Positions 22,068 to 37,400 of a stretch of DNA of 64,000 nt are shown here, in pieces (the first letter of the stretch is position 1; every line of letters starts with the position of its first letter). The stretch covers positions 9,465,001 to 9,529,000 of the forward strand of contig JAQISU010000041.1 in the NCBI GenBank assembly GCA_029339505.1, in the 5' to 3' direction. The notes below the pieces were generated by a model. That model was not told where the DNA came from, did not search any database, and saw only the letters and a list, made by a program, of their open reading frames with translations. Position numbers and translations under genes: made by a program. This DNA comes from Unio delphinus. Taxonomy: Eukaryota > Mollusca > Bivalvia > Unionida > Unionidae.

Positions 22068-23313
22068 TGGGTTAATGGCATGGATGCCATTGTTATCCTC
22101 AGTCTGTGAATACATTTCCTATTCTTTAATTCAATATCTGGTATGCGCAAGTGTGTAGGTGAGGTTGGTGGGCGACTTAACCTTGACATTGTGAGACTAA
22201 GTTTCTACACACAACCTTGCCCTTATCCCGATCTGTTTGCCTGAAGGTCCCTGGGTGTGTAAACACTAGGTACTTGATGGTGTCAAGAAGGCACAGTCTA
22301 CAATTCCTATACTCGTGTCTTAAAATTCCTCATTAGGATACAGCTGGTCTACTTTCCATAGTAATTTGTGCGGGTTCGGGTGTAAATACGTCAACGATTT
22401 TGCTTCCCTAATATCCCAATATTTTCATGGCAGACGACATTTCAAAGTTTGATTGCTGTAATATTTCCCCGGTCTTTCAGTAATAGTAATATTCACAGAA
22501 TATCCTGGTTACCGCGCCAAACATTTAAGATGAACAGTTCTTATACGTAGGGCTTGATCAGAGTTTTAGACCTCAATAATTACCACCATGCCTTCCAATT
22601 TGCGACTGGTAATTCTGCGCAAAGATGCGGAATTCCTATAAACAATGTATCACGTGTTTTTGGTCGATTATCCAATTTTTATCAAGAAATAATGATTGTT
22701 CTTTATTAAGTGGTAGTCATAAAGTGTACAGTTCTAACCTAAATTTCGAAATGCTGAACTTATGATCTGTACAATGTAATCTCCAGTACAAAAAATACAT
22801 GTTATTAATTATTTTTTTTGAAAAATAAGCAATTATGTTAAATCAAATATAAATTAAATCAGATTTATGCAACACCAGGCATTTGATTCCAAAGTAAACT
22901 AATAACACGTTTACCAGTTTAATGGATCATTATTATTTCACACCTACCCCTCCTCTGAATCTAATGCCAATATGCAAATGGTATTTTGTTATTTTAAAAT
23001 AAAACTAGTTGGAATACGATTCCAAAAATGATGTATTGCTCTTTATATATAAAGAATTAAAATATTAAACTACATTTATTATTTTGGAGGAGAAAAAAGA
23101 ACTGATCAGATAAAAGATTTTTTTAAATATCCTGGCTCAAGAAAGATTTGCAGACAAACCCTCGAACATTAGGAGTAAACCTGTTGTTTAACTTTCCTTG
23201 CATCTATATTATTCTGATATGGACATTCCAGATATGTTAGTGCAATCCATCCCCCAACAATATTAACCTTAGCAACTCCTCGTACTCTGACTAGTGCCAC
23301 CATGATGGTTTAA
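22068..23313. other. Non-coding DNA, nothing recognised
   Basis: AT-rich DNA without recognisable coding blocks, tandem repeats or long inverted repeats. Confidence 0.45.
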
Positions 23314-24184
23314 ATGCAGCCATTTGCATTTGATGTTGAAGACATTGGCCTTCAGTTCCTGATGGCCAAGGCAGAACCGCGCTTTAAAAATCCAAGTCGG
23401 AAGTACCTTTCCACATCTTTGATACCCGACATGCATAAGGCAATACAAAGCATGGTGTGTAATTTAGTTTCTGCCCAATCGGACCTTAGTTTCACCTCTA
23501 ATGCGTGGTCAAACCCGTCCATGGGCATAGCCTTGTTGAGTCCTAAAGCACATTGGCTGATTGAAGACTTGCAGCAGAAACAGGTGATGTTACCAGCAAC
23601 GCCTCTTGATGAATCACATACAGGAAGGATGATCTTTGGCCAGCAAAGTGGACAAATTATACAATAAATACAACATTCCCAAAACTCATCCATGTTCTTC
23701 TACGTGATGGAGGGACATACATGGTTAAATCAATGCGTCTGGCTTAAATCACAGTATTGACTGTTTTGCACATGCTGCAGCTCATTTTCAGTGATTGCAT
23801 TCTTTTGCAGCAAGCTGTCAAGGATCTTTTGGCGATCTAGTGATCCAGTCAGCTTGTTCCGGCAATCCATCCTGGCACAACAGCAGCTTGAAGAGCAGCA
23901 GGAAAAATTTGCGCAGCCTATAAAAAAGTCATCTGGCCTGTCCAGACACACTGTTATTACACATAACAATATGTTGATTTTGTTATATGAACAAAAATTG
24001 TCTTGGGGCTTACACTACTCTCTATGACCTGCCTAGAATAACAGCCCAACAGTTTGTCTTGATTATCGATATTGTGGACATGTTAGGCCCATTTGCAGGT
24101 ATTACCAAGGACGTAAGTGATAGCCAAACATCAGTATCTGTCTTTCTTTCTGTGCTGAAAATGTTCCGAATGATGCTCTCTTGA
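23314..24184 (+). pseudogene. Second hAT transposase remnant (ZBED4/ZBED6-like)
   Basis: The ORF 23314-23667 reads AKAEPRFKNPSRKYLSTSLI, LSFTSNAWSNPSMGIALLS, AHWLIEDLQQKQVMLPATPL, which are the typical early blocks of hAT transposases of the ZBED type (target: a DNA transposon, nuclear). Shifted frames continue the same protein: LLRDGG-like at about 23700, AVKDLLAI near 23812, and LYDLPRITAQQFVLIIDIVD at 24020-24080, ending at about 24184. Several stops and frameshifts separate the pieces. It is a different hAT subfamily from the element at 81-3550. I did not find terminal repeats. Confidence 0.82.
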
Positions 24185-24362
24185 GAGCATAAAGCAAGTC
24201 AAGGTATTCAGACAATAAACTGTGTTATGTTGACTGTTTGAACACACGCTTTGCTTATGTTTCCATCGTGGATCCATGATTCAAACCTCGCATATTCAGT
24301 GAAGAATTACTTGTGATCAGATCCAAAGAATGGCTTAGAGCAGAATGGTTCGTAGTTGCATC

Positions 24363-24540
24363 AAATGGAATTTCTAAATAGTCCATATGTAACTAGGCAA
24401 CAGTTCATATGGAATTTATAAATAGCACATGGAATTTGTAAATAGTCATTTGAAATTCGTAAACATTTTATATGGATTTCTAAAAGTACATATGGAATTT
24501 GGCAATAGTTCATAGGGAATTTGTAAATAAGTTTGGATGT
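24363..24540. repeat. Degenerate short tandem repeat (CATATGGAATTTGTAAATAG-like)
   Basis: Six or seven imperfect copies of a unit of roughly 25-30 bp built on ATGGAATTTGTAAATAGT. Spacing is irregular. Confidence 0.75.
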
Positions 24541-24623
24541 GTTTTTGTTCGTTCTAAAATCTTGTCCAGATGAATCTGGCGTATGAAAAGACAATGTCTA
24601 GGTTTAATGCATACTGTAATCTG

Positions 24624-24890
24624 CATATTGTTAAGTACAGTTGGTATGCGAGTACATTTAAAACTGTACCATTATACCACCAAGAGATCTTCTAAAGATG
24701 AAATGACCATCATATTGTTAAGTACAGTTGGTATGTGAGTACATTTAAAACTGTACCATTATACCACCAAGAGATCTTCTAAAGATGAAATGACCATCAT
24801 ATTGTTAAGTACAGTTGGTATGTGAGTACATTTAAAACTGTACCATTATACCACCTAGAGATTTTCTAAAGATGAAATAACCATCATATT
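24624..24890. repeat. 87-bp tandem repeat, three copies
   Basis: CATATTGTTAAGTACAG starts at 24624, 24711 and 24798. The copies differ by a few bases (GTATGCGAG versus GTATGTGAG; CCACCTAGAG in the last). Each contains GTACAGT and ACTGTAC about 20 bp apart, a possible small hairpin. Confidence 0.93.
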
Positions 24891-26346
24891 GTTGATATAT
24901 GTATAGTTAATGTATCGTAGGTTGTTTTCATAAATTATATCGATACATGGCAGAGGTGAATCCTTTCACCTGTAAAGAAAAATATATTATTGTATTGTTC
25001 GTCGTTCTGTTAACAATTGTAATTCTGCATAAAAAGGCGAGCTATCCACCATGTGCACTTACCAAACTTTGTAGATGGATGGCACTTATAGTAAAACAAT
25101 TTTTTTAATACATTTTAGTTTGAAAGGTCAAGGTCACTGACTACAAGAAGAAAAATGGTTTCATTATATCAGACTTAATTGAACCATATTTTTGTCGTAG
25201 GATTTCACTCGTGGAAATGAACTAGATTTTAGGTTGATCCCATAGATTTGGGATTCTAAAGAAAACCAAGTAAATCTTTATCCATGTGGAGCGATTGTAC
25301 ATTTCTGGTGTCAATGGTTTTCTCCAAGTCCGGAGAAAGAAGTATATATTGCCAATTGTATCCCACCTATTGGTTATTAGAAATTAAGTGTCCTTAAATA
25401 GGGAGTGTCTCATTGGTCAAATATCTGGCGAAAAAACACAATGGAGCTCTAAATCTAAAGAAAAATCACAAGTACTTTTACCAAATGAACATGTCTCATA
25501 GTTGCCAGATTACAGAGATGTGATCTTTTGATCTGGTGTCAAAGTAATAGTCATTTAAAATCCATATATTCCATCAAAGAATAATGGCAGCAAGTCAAAG
25601 ACAAAGTAGATGACTTTTATTTCAAGACCAAGGAATTTATGATCCAACATTTGACCATGATTGCACAATGTGACCTCTAAAATGTGCAAGCATTGTGCGA
25701 TCATGGTCGAATGTCAAATGTTGCATGCTTGCTTGCAAATGTTAGATGTTTGCCAGTTTGGGATCTCTAAAACTTGCAAGCAAACATGAAACGTTTGACA
25801 TTTGACCAAGATTGCACAAGTTAAGTTTATTCAGTCAATCTCCATAAATCGGAAATAGTTTGTCTTTGTTGCAACGTTTTCCTATCAAATCATCAGGGAT
25901 ATGGTGTTGAATTATGTCTACCAATATATTCATTTCTTAGCATCTTGGCCAACTCAAAAATTAGACTTGTAAAGACTAAGGTAGTTATTCTGGGTCTTTA
26001 TGAAAATTATATTTTGTTCTCAAAATAATTTGCAAATCACAAAGACCAGTAATTTTGTTGGAAAGTGAGTTATGGATTCAATTTAATTTTGGTCATCAAA
26101 TTTGCTCTAAATATTGGGTGAACTCATATGAGAATGATCAGGTATGGATTCTTAAATGTGAAAAACTAAAAACTACATAAATATTGGCAGGGAATACACA
26201 ACTGTTTTTCTTTTCTTTCAATGAAATGTTTTCACTTTCATATTTTTCAGCAATTATAGATCTGAAGTGTATTAGAAAAGTCAGGATTCAATATTAGGTA
26301 TTGATTTCCTTTCATACTTAGGATGTGATCTGATTTACATTTTCAG
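24891..26346. other. Non-coding DNA with an inverted repeat
   Basis: No coding block recognised. Near 25648-25722 an imperfect hairpin is present (separate entry). Possibly an intron or upstream flank of the CNOT1-like fragment. Confidence 0.4.
25648..25722. repeat. Imperfect inverted repeat
   Basis: CAACATTTGACCATGATTGC plus ACAATG on the left pairs with CATTGTGCGATCATGGTCGA plus ATGTCAAATGTTG on the right, allowing a short insertion. A related third copy (TTTGACATTTGACCAAGATT) occurs near 25795-25815. Confidence 0.75.
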
Positions 26347-26922
26347 AATTGAGGGATGTATGCGCAGTTATTCATTGATCTCTTTGAGTACCTCTCTTCA
26401 TTCAACAAGAATGACATTATTGAACGTCCAGTACATATGCTGCACAAGGTAGGCATTGGTAAATATGGGTCTTAGCTGTGTGCCAGATTTACTTCAGATT
26501 TAATCATGCAGGGTAATTTGTTTAAAATTATCAATGGACAAATGGATTGATTTCATATTTTTAAACTATTTAAAGTTATTAAATTAGATCTCAAGAGACC
26601 ATGTTGTTACACATAAACTTTATAACTATATCATCTTTTTACAGACTACACGAAAAGCGTTACTAGTCCTGCCTGATAACTTCCCAGAGCTTGTTTGAGT
26701 ACCGTTATGAATTCTGTGATGCCATATCGTCACACGGTATCAATATGCTCAAGTCAATATTGTCTGCCGTTTCATGTAAGATACTTATGCCAAATCCATT
26801 TAACCCTGAAGGTTGACAAGCTACCAGAATTAAGACAACCTCCACATATTAGCGCCAGCTTTGTAAAGATGACTCATACAACACCTTTCAAGAAAGTAAA
26901 ATATCTTCAATCACAATTCTGA
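26347..26922 (+). pseudogene. CNOT1: CNOT1-like gene fragment, two exons, frameshifted
   Basis: An exon-like block (26347-26448) after TTTTCAG reads MYAQLFIDLFEYLSSFNKND and IIERPVHMLHK, then meets a GT donor (AAG|GTAGGC). After 196 bp, TTTTTACAG precedes a second block (26645-26922): TTRKALLVLPDNFPELV, then a shift, EYRYEFCDAISSHGINMLKS with ILSAV and MPNPFNPEG, then a shift, VDKLPELRQPPHISASF and PFKKVKYL. Order and spacing match the C-terminal region of CNOT1, scaffold of the CCR4-NOT deadenylase (YAQLFxDLF, LLVLxxDFPE, YHYxFCDVI, LPDPFTPN, KVD). Two frameshifts and a stop near the start of the first block exclude function here. The retained intron shows it arose by DNA duplication rather than retroposition. 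Confidence 0.75.
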
Positions 26923-28420
26923 TTTAGATACCTGATAAAATCCTCCACCATTAATACTTGCAATTAAAAAGTAAAATATTTTGTACCACCACGTAGTCAG
27001 TATTGTGTTGATGTGCAGTTAAATCTGGAAACATCATATATTAATCCTTGACTTTTGTTTCTGGAGTAGAGCTCAAAAACGTGTATCTCACTGAACATTG
27101 GTACACCTTAGTTTGTGGTATGGATGTACGTTTTTGCTATCACATTAATTGGCGAGGATGAATACATACATACATACATACATACATACATACATACATA
27201 CATACATACATACATACATACATACATACATACATACATACATACATACATACATACATACATACATGTAAAGAAATTGTCTCACCCTATCAACGCTGAT
27301 GTAATTGAGATAACATGAATTTCAAATTGTATTATTACAAAGATACTTTGAAATAACATCATGTCAACTGGAGGAGCATTTATGACATATAAGGAACTTG
27401 AAGAAACCTTATCAACATATCACTTATCTCCCATTGAATTAATACAAATGCATTTTCTCTCAGAAGTATACAATACGCCCACATGAATGTAAATAACTAT
27501 CGCTTGTGCGTGTATTTTCTACGACAGTTAGCTCCCTTGAGTTATGTTGCAAACTTTAGACTTAGTATGTGTACGTTATTCCCCTTTCTCAGTAAAACCA
27601 TGCTGAATAAAACACACATCAGTCATTATATTTTGTCGTGGTAGCGTGACACGTAACCATGAACTTAAAGTGTAGGCTAAGCTCGCAATAAAGTGTTACC
27701 TGGGAAGGATGGAATATGCAATATTTGGTGAAATGTTTGTATTTTCATTAAGAGTCCGTTCGGATAACGGTAAGATGGAATCGCATCACAGTTAGTACGT
27801 ATTTTTTAAAAACATTTTATTTTTTTCTTTCATTTTGATGGTGATAGAAGAGTTATATTTATTCTTGAGAATATGAGATTAGTGGTTGTCTGTATGTATT
27901 TCAACAACAGTGTACACAGTGAGTAGTAAGGCCTTGGTGATGACCCGGAATTGAAATATATATGGGGTTTTTTTCTAGTAAAGCCCCTCAACAACAAAAA
28001 ACGGCGCTGAATTTTTGACAAGAACTTCACCGTGAAGTCATCATTGGAGGTATTTTAGATTAACATATGATTTGCGTTGATTGTCACACAGAGGAAAGCT
28101 CAGTATTGAGAAATAAATGTAGAGAAAATATAGTGAAATTAATTGTGTTCCATGTCCAGACCGATTAGAGTGTGATGTTAACCTTAAATAAATTTAGTGG
28201 AGTATGAGAAAGATGAGACCATTTGAAAGTGTCATAAAATTACTTGTTTTCAAGTTATTAATATTGGCGGGATAGAGAGTTATTCTAGCTTCGATGGGAG
28301 TGTTAAATGTTTAGTGGTTAGAGAAAAGTAATTCTGATTGGGAAACACTCCTCATCTAAAATAGCCAAAGATAATTCAATATTCTAAGTAATTTCCTTTG
28401 CGAAATTCGACAATCCAAGG
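26923..28420. other. Non-coding DNA with a tetranucleotide microsatellite
   Basis: The region holds the (TACA)n run described separately and an AT-rich stretch. 27490-27660 has LTR-like features (AATAAA at 27606, then a GTGACACG block), but I found no partner LTR. Nothing else seen. Confidence 0.4.
27163..27267. repeat. (TACA)n microsatellite
   Basis: About 26 uninterrupted tetranucleotide units. Confidence 0.98.
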
Positions 28421-31400
28421 TTTTACTGCTTTCACCTTTTATAACTATATTACACACTACTATTATCACCTTTCAGAACTGTATCACACACAGTTTACTG
28501 CTATCACCATTTATATCTGTATTACACACATTTTACTGCAATCACTTTTTATAACTGTATTACACACATTTTACTGCTATCACTTTGAATAACTGTATTA
28601 CACACATTTTACTGCTATCACCATTTATAACTATATTACACACATTTTACTGCTATCAACATTTATAACTATATTACACACATTTTACTGCTATCACCAT
28701 TTATAACTATATTACACACATTTTACTGCTATCACTTTGTATAACTGTATTACACGCATTTTACTGCTATCACCATTTATAACTGTATTACACACATTTT
28801 ACTGCTATCACCATTTATAACTGTATTGCACACATTTTACTGCTATCACTTTGTATAACTGTATTACACGCATTTTACTGCTATCACCATTTATAACTAT
28901 ATTACACGCATTTTACTGCTATCACTTTGAATAACTGTATTACACGCATTTTACAGCTATCACCATTTAAACTATATTACACGCATTTTACTGCTATCAC
29001 TTTGAATAACTGTATTACACGCATTTTACTGCTATCACCATTTATAACTGTATTGCACACATTTTACTGCTATCACTTTGTATAACTGTATTACACATAT
29101 TTTACTGCTATCACCATTTATAACTATATTACACACATTTTACTGCTATCGTTTTTATAACTGTATTACACACATTTTACTGCTATCACTTTGAATAACT
29201 GTATTACACACATTTTACTGCTATCACCATTTATAACTATATTACAAACATTTTACTGCTATCAACATTTATAACTATATTACACACATTTTACTGCTAT
29301 CACCATTTATAACTATATTACACACATTTTACTGCTGTCACTTTGTATAACTGTATTACACGCATTTTACTGCTATCACCATTTATAACTATATTCCACG
29401 CATTTTACTGCTATCACCATTTATAACTGTATTACACACATTTTACTGCTATCACCATTTATAACTGTATTGCACACATTTTCCTGCTATCACTTTGTAT
29501 AACTGTATTACACGCATTTTACCGCTATCACCATTTATAACTATATTATACACATTTTACTGCTATCACTTTGTATAACTGTATTACACGCATTTTACTG
29601 CTATCACCATTTATAACTGTATTGCACACATTTTACTGCTATCACTTTGTATAATTGTATTACACGCATTTTACTGCTATCACTTTGTATAACAGTATTA
29701 CACACATTTTACTGCTATCACCATTTATAACTGTATTACACACATTTTACTGCTATCACTTTGTATAACTGTATTACACGCATTTTACTGCTATCACTTT
29801 GTATAACAGTATTACACACATTTTACAGTTATCACTTTATATAACTGTATTACACACATTTTACTGCTATCACCATTTATAACTATATTACACACATTTT
29901 ACTGCTATCACTTTGTATAACTGTATTACACGCATTTTACTGCTATCACCATTTATAACTGTATTACACACATTTTACTGCTATCACTTCTTATAACTGT
30001 ATTACACACATTTTACTGCTATTCCTTTGAATAACTGTATTACACGCATTTTACTGCTATCACCATTTATAACTGTATTACACGCATTTTACTGCTATCA
30101 CCATTTATAAATCTATTACACACATTTTACTGCTATCACTTTGTATAACTGTATCACACACATTTTACTGCTATCACCATTTATAAATCTATTACACACA
30201 TTTTACTGCTATCACCATTTATAACTGTATTACACACATTTTACTGCTATCAACATTTATAACTGTATTACACGCATTTTACTGCTATCACCATTTATAA
30301 CTGTATTACACACATTTTACTGCTATCACCATTTATAACTGTATTACACACATTTTACTGCTATCACCATTTATAACTATATTACACACATTTTACTGCT
30401 ATCACCATTTATAAATCTATTACAAACATTTTACTTCTATCACTTTGTATAACTGTATTACAAACATTTTACTGCTATCACCATTTATAAATCTATTACA
30501 CAAATTTTACTTCTATCACTTTGTATAACTGTATTACACACATTTTACTGCTATCACCATTTATAAATCTATTACACACATTTTACTGCTATCACCATTT
30601 ATAACTGTATTACACGCATTTTACTGCTTTCACCATTTATAAATCTATTACACACATTTTACTTCTATCACTTTGTATAACTGTATTACACACATTTTAC
30701 TGCTATCACCATTTATAAATCTATTACACACATTTTACTGCTATCACCATTTATAACTGTATTACACACATTTTACTGCTATCACATTGTATAACTGTAT
30801 TACACACATTTTACTGCTATCACCATTTATAACTGTATTACACACATTTTACTGCTATCACTTTATATAACTGTATTACACACATTTTACACCTATCACT
30901 TTTAATTACTGTATTACACACATTTTACTGCTATCACCATTTATAAATCTATTACACACATTTTACTGCTATCACCATTTATAACTGTATTACACGCATT
31001 TTACTGCTATCACCATTTATAAATCTATTACACACATTTTACTGCTATCACCATTTATAACTGTATTACACGCATTTTACTGCTATCACCATTTATAAAT
31101 CTATTACACACATTTTACTGCTATCACCATTTATAACTGTATTACACACATTTTACTGCTATCACTTTGTATAACTGTATTACATACATTTTACTGCTAT
31201 CACTTTGTATAACTGTATTACACATATTTACTGCTATCATCATTTATAACTGTATTACACATATTTTACTGCTATCACTTTTAATTACTGTATTGCACAC
31301 ATTTTACTGCTATCACTTTTAATTACTGTATTACACACATTTTACTGCTATCACCATTTATAAATCTATTACACACATTTTACTGCTATCACCATTTATA

Positions 31401-34400
31401 ACTGTATTACACGCATTTTACTGCTATCACTTTGTATATCTGTATTACACACATTTTACTGCTATCACCATTTATAAATCTATTACACACATTTTACTGC
31501 TATCACCATTTATAACTGTATTACACGCATTTTACTGCTATCACCATTTATAAATCTATTACACACATTTTACTGCTATCACCATTTATAACTGTATTAC
31601 ACACATTTTACTGCTATCACTTTGTATAACTGTATTACACACATGTTACTGTTATCACTTTATATAACTGTATTATACACATTTTACTGCTATCACTTTG
31701 TATAACGGTATTACACACATTTTACTGCTATTACTTTGTATAACTGTATTACACACATTTTACTGCCATCACCATTTATATCTGTATTACACGCATTTTA
31801 CTGCTATCACCATTTATAAATCTATTACACACATTTTACTGCTATCACCATTTATAACTGTATTACACGCATTTTACTGCTATCACTATTTATAAATCTA
31901 TTACACACATTTTACTTCTATCCCTTTGTATAACTGTATTACACACATTTTACTGCTATCACCATTTATAAATCTATTACACACATTTTACTGCTATCAC
32001 CATTTATAACTGTATTACACGCATTTACTGCTATCACCATTTATAACTGTATAACACGCATTTTACTGCTATCACCATTTATAAATCTATTACACACATT
32101 TTACTGCTATCACCATTTATAACTGTATTACACGCATTTTACTGCTATCACCATTTATAAATCTATTACACACATTTTACTTCTATCACTTTGTATAACT
32201 GTATTACACACATTTTACTGCTATCACCATTTATAACTCTATTGCACACATTTTACTGCTATAACCACTTATAACTGTATTACACGCATTTACTGCTATC
32301 ACCATTTATAACTGTATTACACACATTTTACTGCAATCACCATTTATAAATCTATTACACACATTTTACTGCTATCACCATTTATAACTGTATTACACGC
32401 ATTTTACTGCTATCACCATTTATAAATCTATTACACACATTTTACTTCTATCACTTTGTATAACTGTATTACACACATTTTACTGCTATCACCATTTATA
32501 AATCTATTACACACATTTTACTGCTATCACCATTTATAACTGTATTACACGCATTTTACTGCTATCACCATTTATAAATCTATTACACACATTTTACTGC
32601 TATCACCATTTATAACTGTATTACACACATTTTACTGCTATCACTTTGTATAACTGTATTACACACATTTTACTGTTATCACTTTATATAACTGTATTAC
32701 ACGCATTTTACTGCTATCACTATTTATAAATCTATTACACACATTTTACTGCTATCACTATTTATAAATCTATTACACACATTTTACTGCTATCACTTTA
32801 TATAACTGTATTACACGCATTTTACTGCTATCACCATTTATAACTGTATTACACACATTTTACTGCTATCACTTTGTATAACTGTATTACACACATTTTA
32901 CTGCTATCACCATTTATAACTGTATTACACGCATTTTACTGCTATCACCATTTATAACTGTATTACACACATTTTACTGCTATCACTATTTATAAATCTA
33001 TTACACACATTTTACTGCTATCACTATTTATAAATCTATTACACACATTTACTGCTATCACCATTTATAACTGTATTACACACATTTTACTGCTATCACT
33101 ATTTATAAATCTATTACACACATTTTACTGCTATCACTATTTATAAATCTATTACACACATTTTACTGCTATCACTTTGTATAACTGCATTACACGCATT
33201 TTACTGCTATCACCATTTATAACTGTATTACACACATTTTACTGCTATCACCATTTATAACTGTATTACACGCATTTCACTGCTATCAACATTTATAACT
33301 ATATTTTACACATTTTACTGCTATCACCATTTATAACTGTATTACACGCATTTCACTGCTATCAACATTTATAACTAGATTACACGCATTTCACTGCTAT
33401 CAACATTTATAACTGTATTACACGCATTTTACTGCTATCACCATTTATAAATCTATTACACACATTTTACTTCTATCACTTTGTATAACTGTATTACACA
33501 CATTTTACTGCTATCACCATTTATAACTCTATTACACACATTTTACTGCTATCACCATTTATAACTGTATTACACGCATTTACTGCTATCACCATTTATA
33601 ACTGTATTACACACATTTTACTGCAATCACCATTTATAAATCTATTACACATTTTACTGCTATCACCATTTATAACTGTATTACACGCATTTTACTGCTA
33701 TCACCATTTATAAATCTATTACACACATTTTACTTCTATCACTTTGTATAACTGTATTACACACATTTTACTGCTATCACCATTTATAAATCTATTACAC
33801 ACATTTTACTGCTATCACCATTTATAACTGTATTACACGCATTTTACTGCTATCACCATTTATAAATCTATTACACACATTTTACTGCTATCACCATTTA
33901 TAACTGTATTACACACATTTTACTGCTATCACTTTGTATAACTGTATTACAAACATTTTACTGTTATCACTTTATATAACTGTATTACACGCATTTTACT
34001 GCTATCACTATTTATAAATCTATTACACACATTTTACTGCTATCACTATTTATAAATCTATTACACACATTTTACTGCTATCACTTTATATAACTGTATT
34101 ACACGCATTTTACTGCTATCACCATTTATAACTGTATTACACACATTTTACTGCTATCACTTTGTATAACTGTATTACACACATTTTACTGCTATCACCA
34201 TTTATAACTGTATTACACGCATTTTACTGCTATCACCATTTATAACTGTATTACACACATTTTACTGCTATCACTATTTATAAATCTATTACACACATTT
34301 TACTGCTATCACTATTTATAAATCTATTACACACATTTACTGCTATCACCATTTATAACTGTATTACACACATTTTACTGCTATCACTATTTATAAATCT

Positions 34401-37400
34401 ATTACACACATTTTACTGCTATCACTATTTATAAATCTATTACACATATTTTACTGCTATCACTTTGTATAACTGTATTACACGCATTTTACTGCTATCA
34501 CCATTTATAACTGTATTACACGCATTTTACTGCTATCACTTTGTATAACTGTATTACACACATTTTACTGCTATCACCATTTATAACTGTATTACACGCA
34601 TTTTACTGCTATCACCATTTATAACTGTATTACACGCATTTTACTGCTATCACTATTTATAAATCTATTACACACATTTTACTGCTATCACTATTTATAA
34701 ATCTCTTACACACATTTTACTGCTATCACTTTGTATAACTGTATTACACGCATTTACTGCTATCACCATTTATAACTGTATTACACGCATTTTACTGCTA
34801 TCACCATTTATAACTGTATTACACACATTTTACTGCTATCAACATTTATAAATCTATTACACACATTTTACTGCTATCACTTTGTATAACTGTATTACAC
34901 GCATTTACTGCTATCACCATTTATAAATCTATTACACACATTTTACTGCTATCACCATTTATAACTGTATTACACGCATTTCACTGCTATCAACATTTAT
35001 AACTATATTTTACACATTTTACTGCTATCACCATTTATAACTGTATTACACGCATTTCACTGCTATCAACATTTATAACTAGATTACACGCATTTCACTG
35101 CTATCAACATTTATAACTGTATTACACGCATTTTACTGCTATCACCATTTATAAATCTATTACACACATTTTACTTCTATCACTTTGTATAACTGTATTA
35201 CACACATTTTACTGCTATCACCATTTATAACTCTATTACACACATTTTACTGCTATCACCATTTATAACTGTATTACACGCATTTACTGCTATCACCATT
35301 TATAACTGTATTACACACATTTTACTGCAATCACCATTTATAAATCTATTACACATTTTACTGCTATCACCATTTATAACTGTATTACACGCATTTTACT
35401 GCTATCACCATTTATAAATCTATTACACACATTTTACTTCTATCACTTTGTATAACTGTATTACACACATTTTACTGCTATCACCATTTATAAATCTATT
35501 ACACACATTTTACTGCTATCACCATTTATAACTGTATTACACGCATTTTACTGCTATCACCATTTATAAATCTATTACACACATTTTACTGCTATCACCA
35601 TTTATAACTGTATTACACACATTTTACTGCTATCACTTTGTATAACTGTATTACAAACATTTTACTGTTATCACTTTATATAACTGTATTACACGCATTT
35701 TACTGCTATCACTATTTATAAATCTATTACACACATTTTACTGCTATCACTATTTATAAATCTATTACACACATTTTACTGCTATCACTTTATATAACTG
35801 TATTACACGCATTTTACTGCTATCACCATTTATAACTGTATTACACACATTTTACTGCTATCACTTTGTATAACTGTATTACACACATTTTACTGCTATC
35901 ACCATTTATAACTGTATTACACGCATTTTACTGCTATCACCATTTATAACTGTATTACACACATTTTACTGCTATCACTATTTATAAATCTATTACACAC
36001 ATTTTACTGCTATCACTATTTATAAATCTATTACACACATTTACTGCTATCACCATTTATAACTGTATTACACACATTTTACTGCTATCACTATTTATAA
36101 ATCTATTACACACATTTTACTGCTATCACTATTTATAAATCTATTACACACATTTTACTGCTATCACTTTGTATAACTGTATTACACGCATTTTACTGCT
36201 ATCACCATTTATAACTGTATTACACGCATTTTACTGCTATCACCATTTATAACTGTATTACACGCATTTTACTGCTATCACTATTTATAAATCTATTACA
36301 CACATTTTACTGCTATCACTATTTATAAATCTATTACACACATTTTACTGCTATCACTTTGTATAACTGTATTACACGCATTTACTGCTATCACCATTTA
36401 TAACTGTATTACACGCATTTTACTGCTATCACCATTTATAACTGTATTACACACATTTTACTGCTATCAACATTTATAAATCTGTTACACACATTTTACT
36501 GCTATCACTTTGTATAACTGTATTACACGCATTTACTGCTATCACCATTTATAAATCTATTACACACATTTTACTGCTATCACCATTTATAACTGTATTA
36601 CACGCATTTCACTGCTATCAACATTTATAACTATATTACACACATTTTACTGCTATCACCATTTATAACTGTATTACACGCATTTCACTGCTATCAACAT
36701 TTATAACTAGATTACACGCATTTCACTGCTATCAACATTATAACTGTATTACACGCATTTTACTGCTATCACCATTTATAAGTCTATTACACACATTTTA
36801 CTGCTATCACCATTTATAACTGTATAACACGCATTTCACTGCTATCAACATTTATAACTATATTACACGCATTTCACTGCTATCAACATTTATAACTGTA
36901 TTACACGCATTTTACTGCTATCACCATTTATAAATCTATTACACACATTTTACTGCTATCACTTTGTATAACTATATTACAAACATTTTACTGCTATCAC
37001 CATTTATAACTATATTACACACATTTTACTGCTATCACCATTTATAACTGTATTACACACATTTTACTGCTATCACCATTTATAACTGTATTACACGCAT
37101 TTTACTGCTATCACCATTTATAACTATATTACACCCATTTTACTGCTATCACTTTGTATAACTATATTACACACATTTTACTGCTATCACCATTTATAAC
37201 TGTATTACACACATTTTACTGCTATCACCATTTATATCTGTATTACACACATTTTACTGCTATCACCATTTATAACTATATTACACACATTTTACTGCTA
37301 TGACCATTTATAACTGTATTACACACATTTTACTGCTATCACCATTTATAGCTGTATTACACGCATTTTACTGCTATCACCATTTACAACTGTATTACAC

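Noticed and set aside
23352..23969. Minus-strand frames of 79-113 codons
   Set aside because: They are antisense shadows of the hAT remnant on the plus strand.
27490..27690. Possible solo LTR with AATAAA and GTGACAC end
   Set aside because: No second copy, no terminal TG..CA pair with duplication could be fixed.
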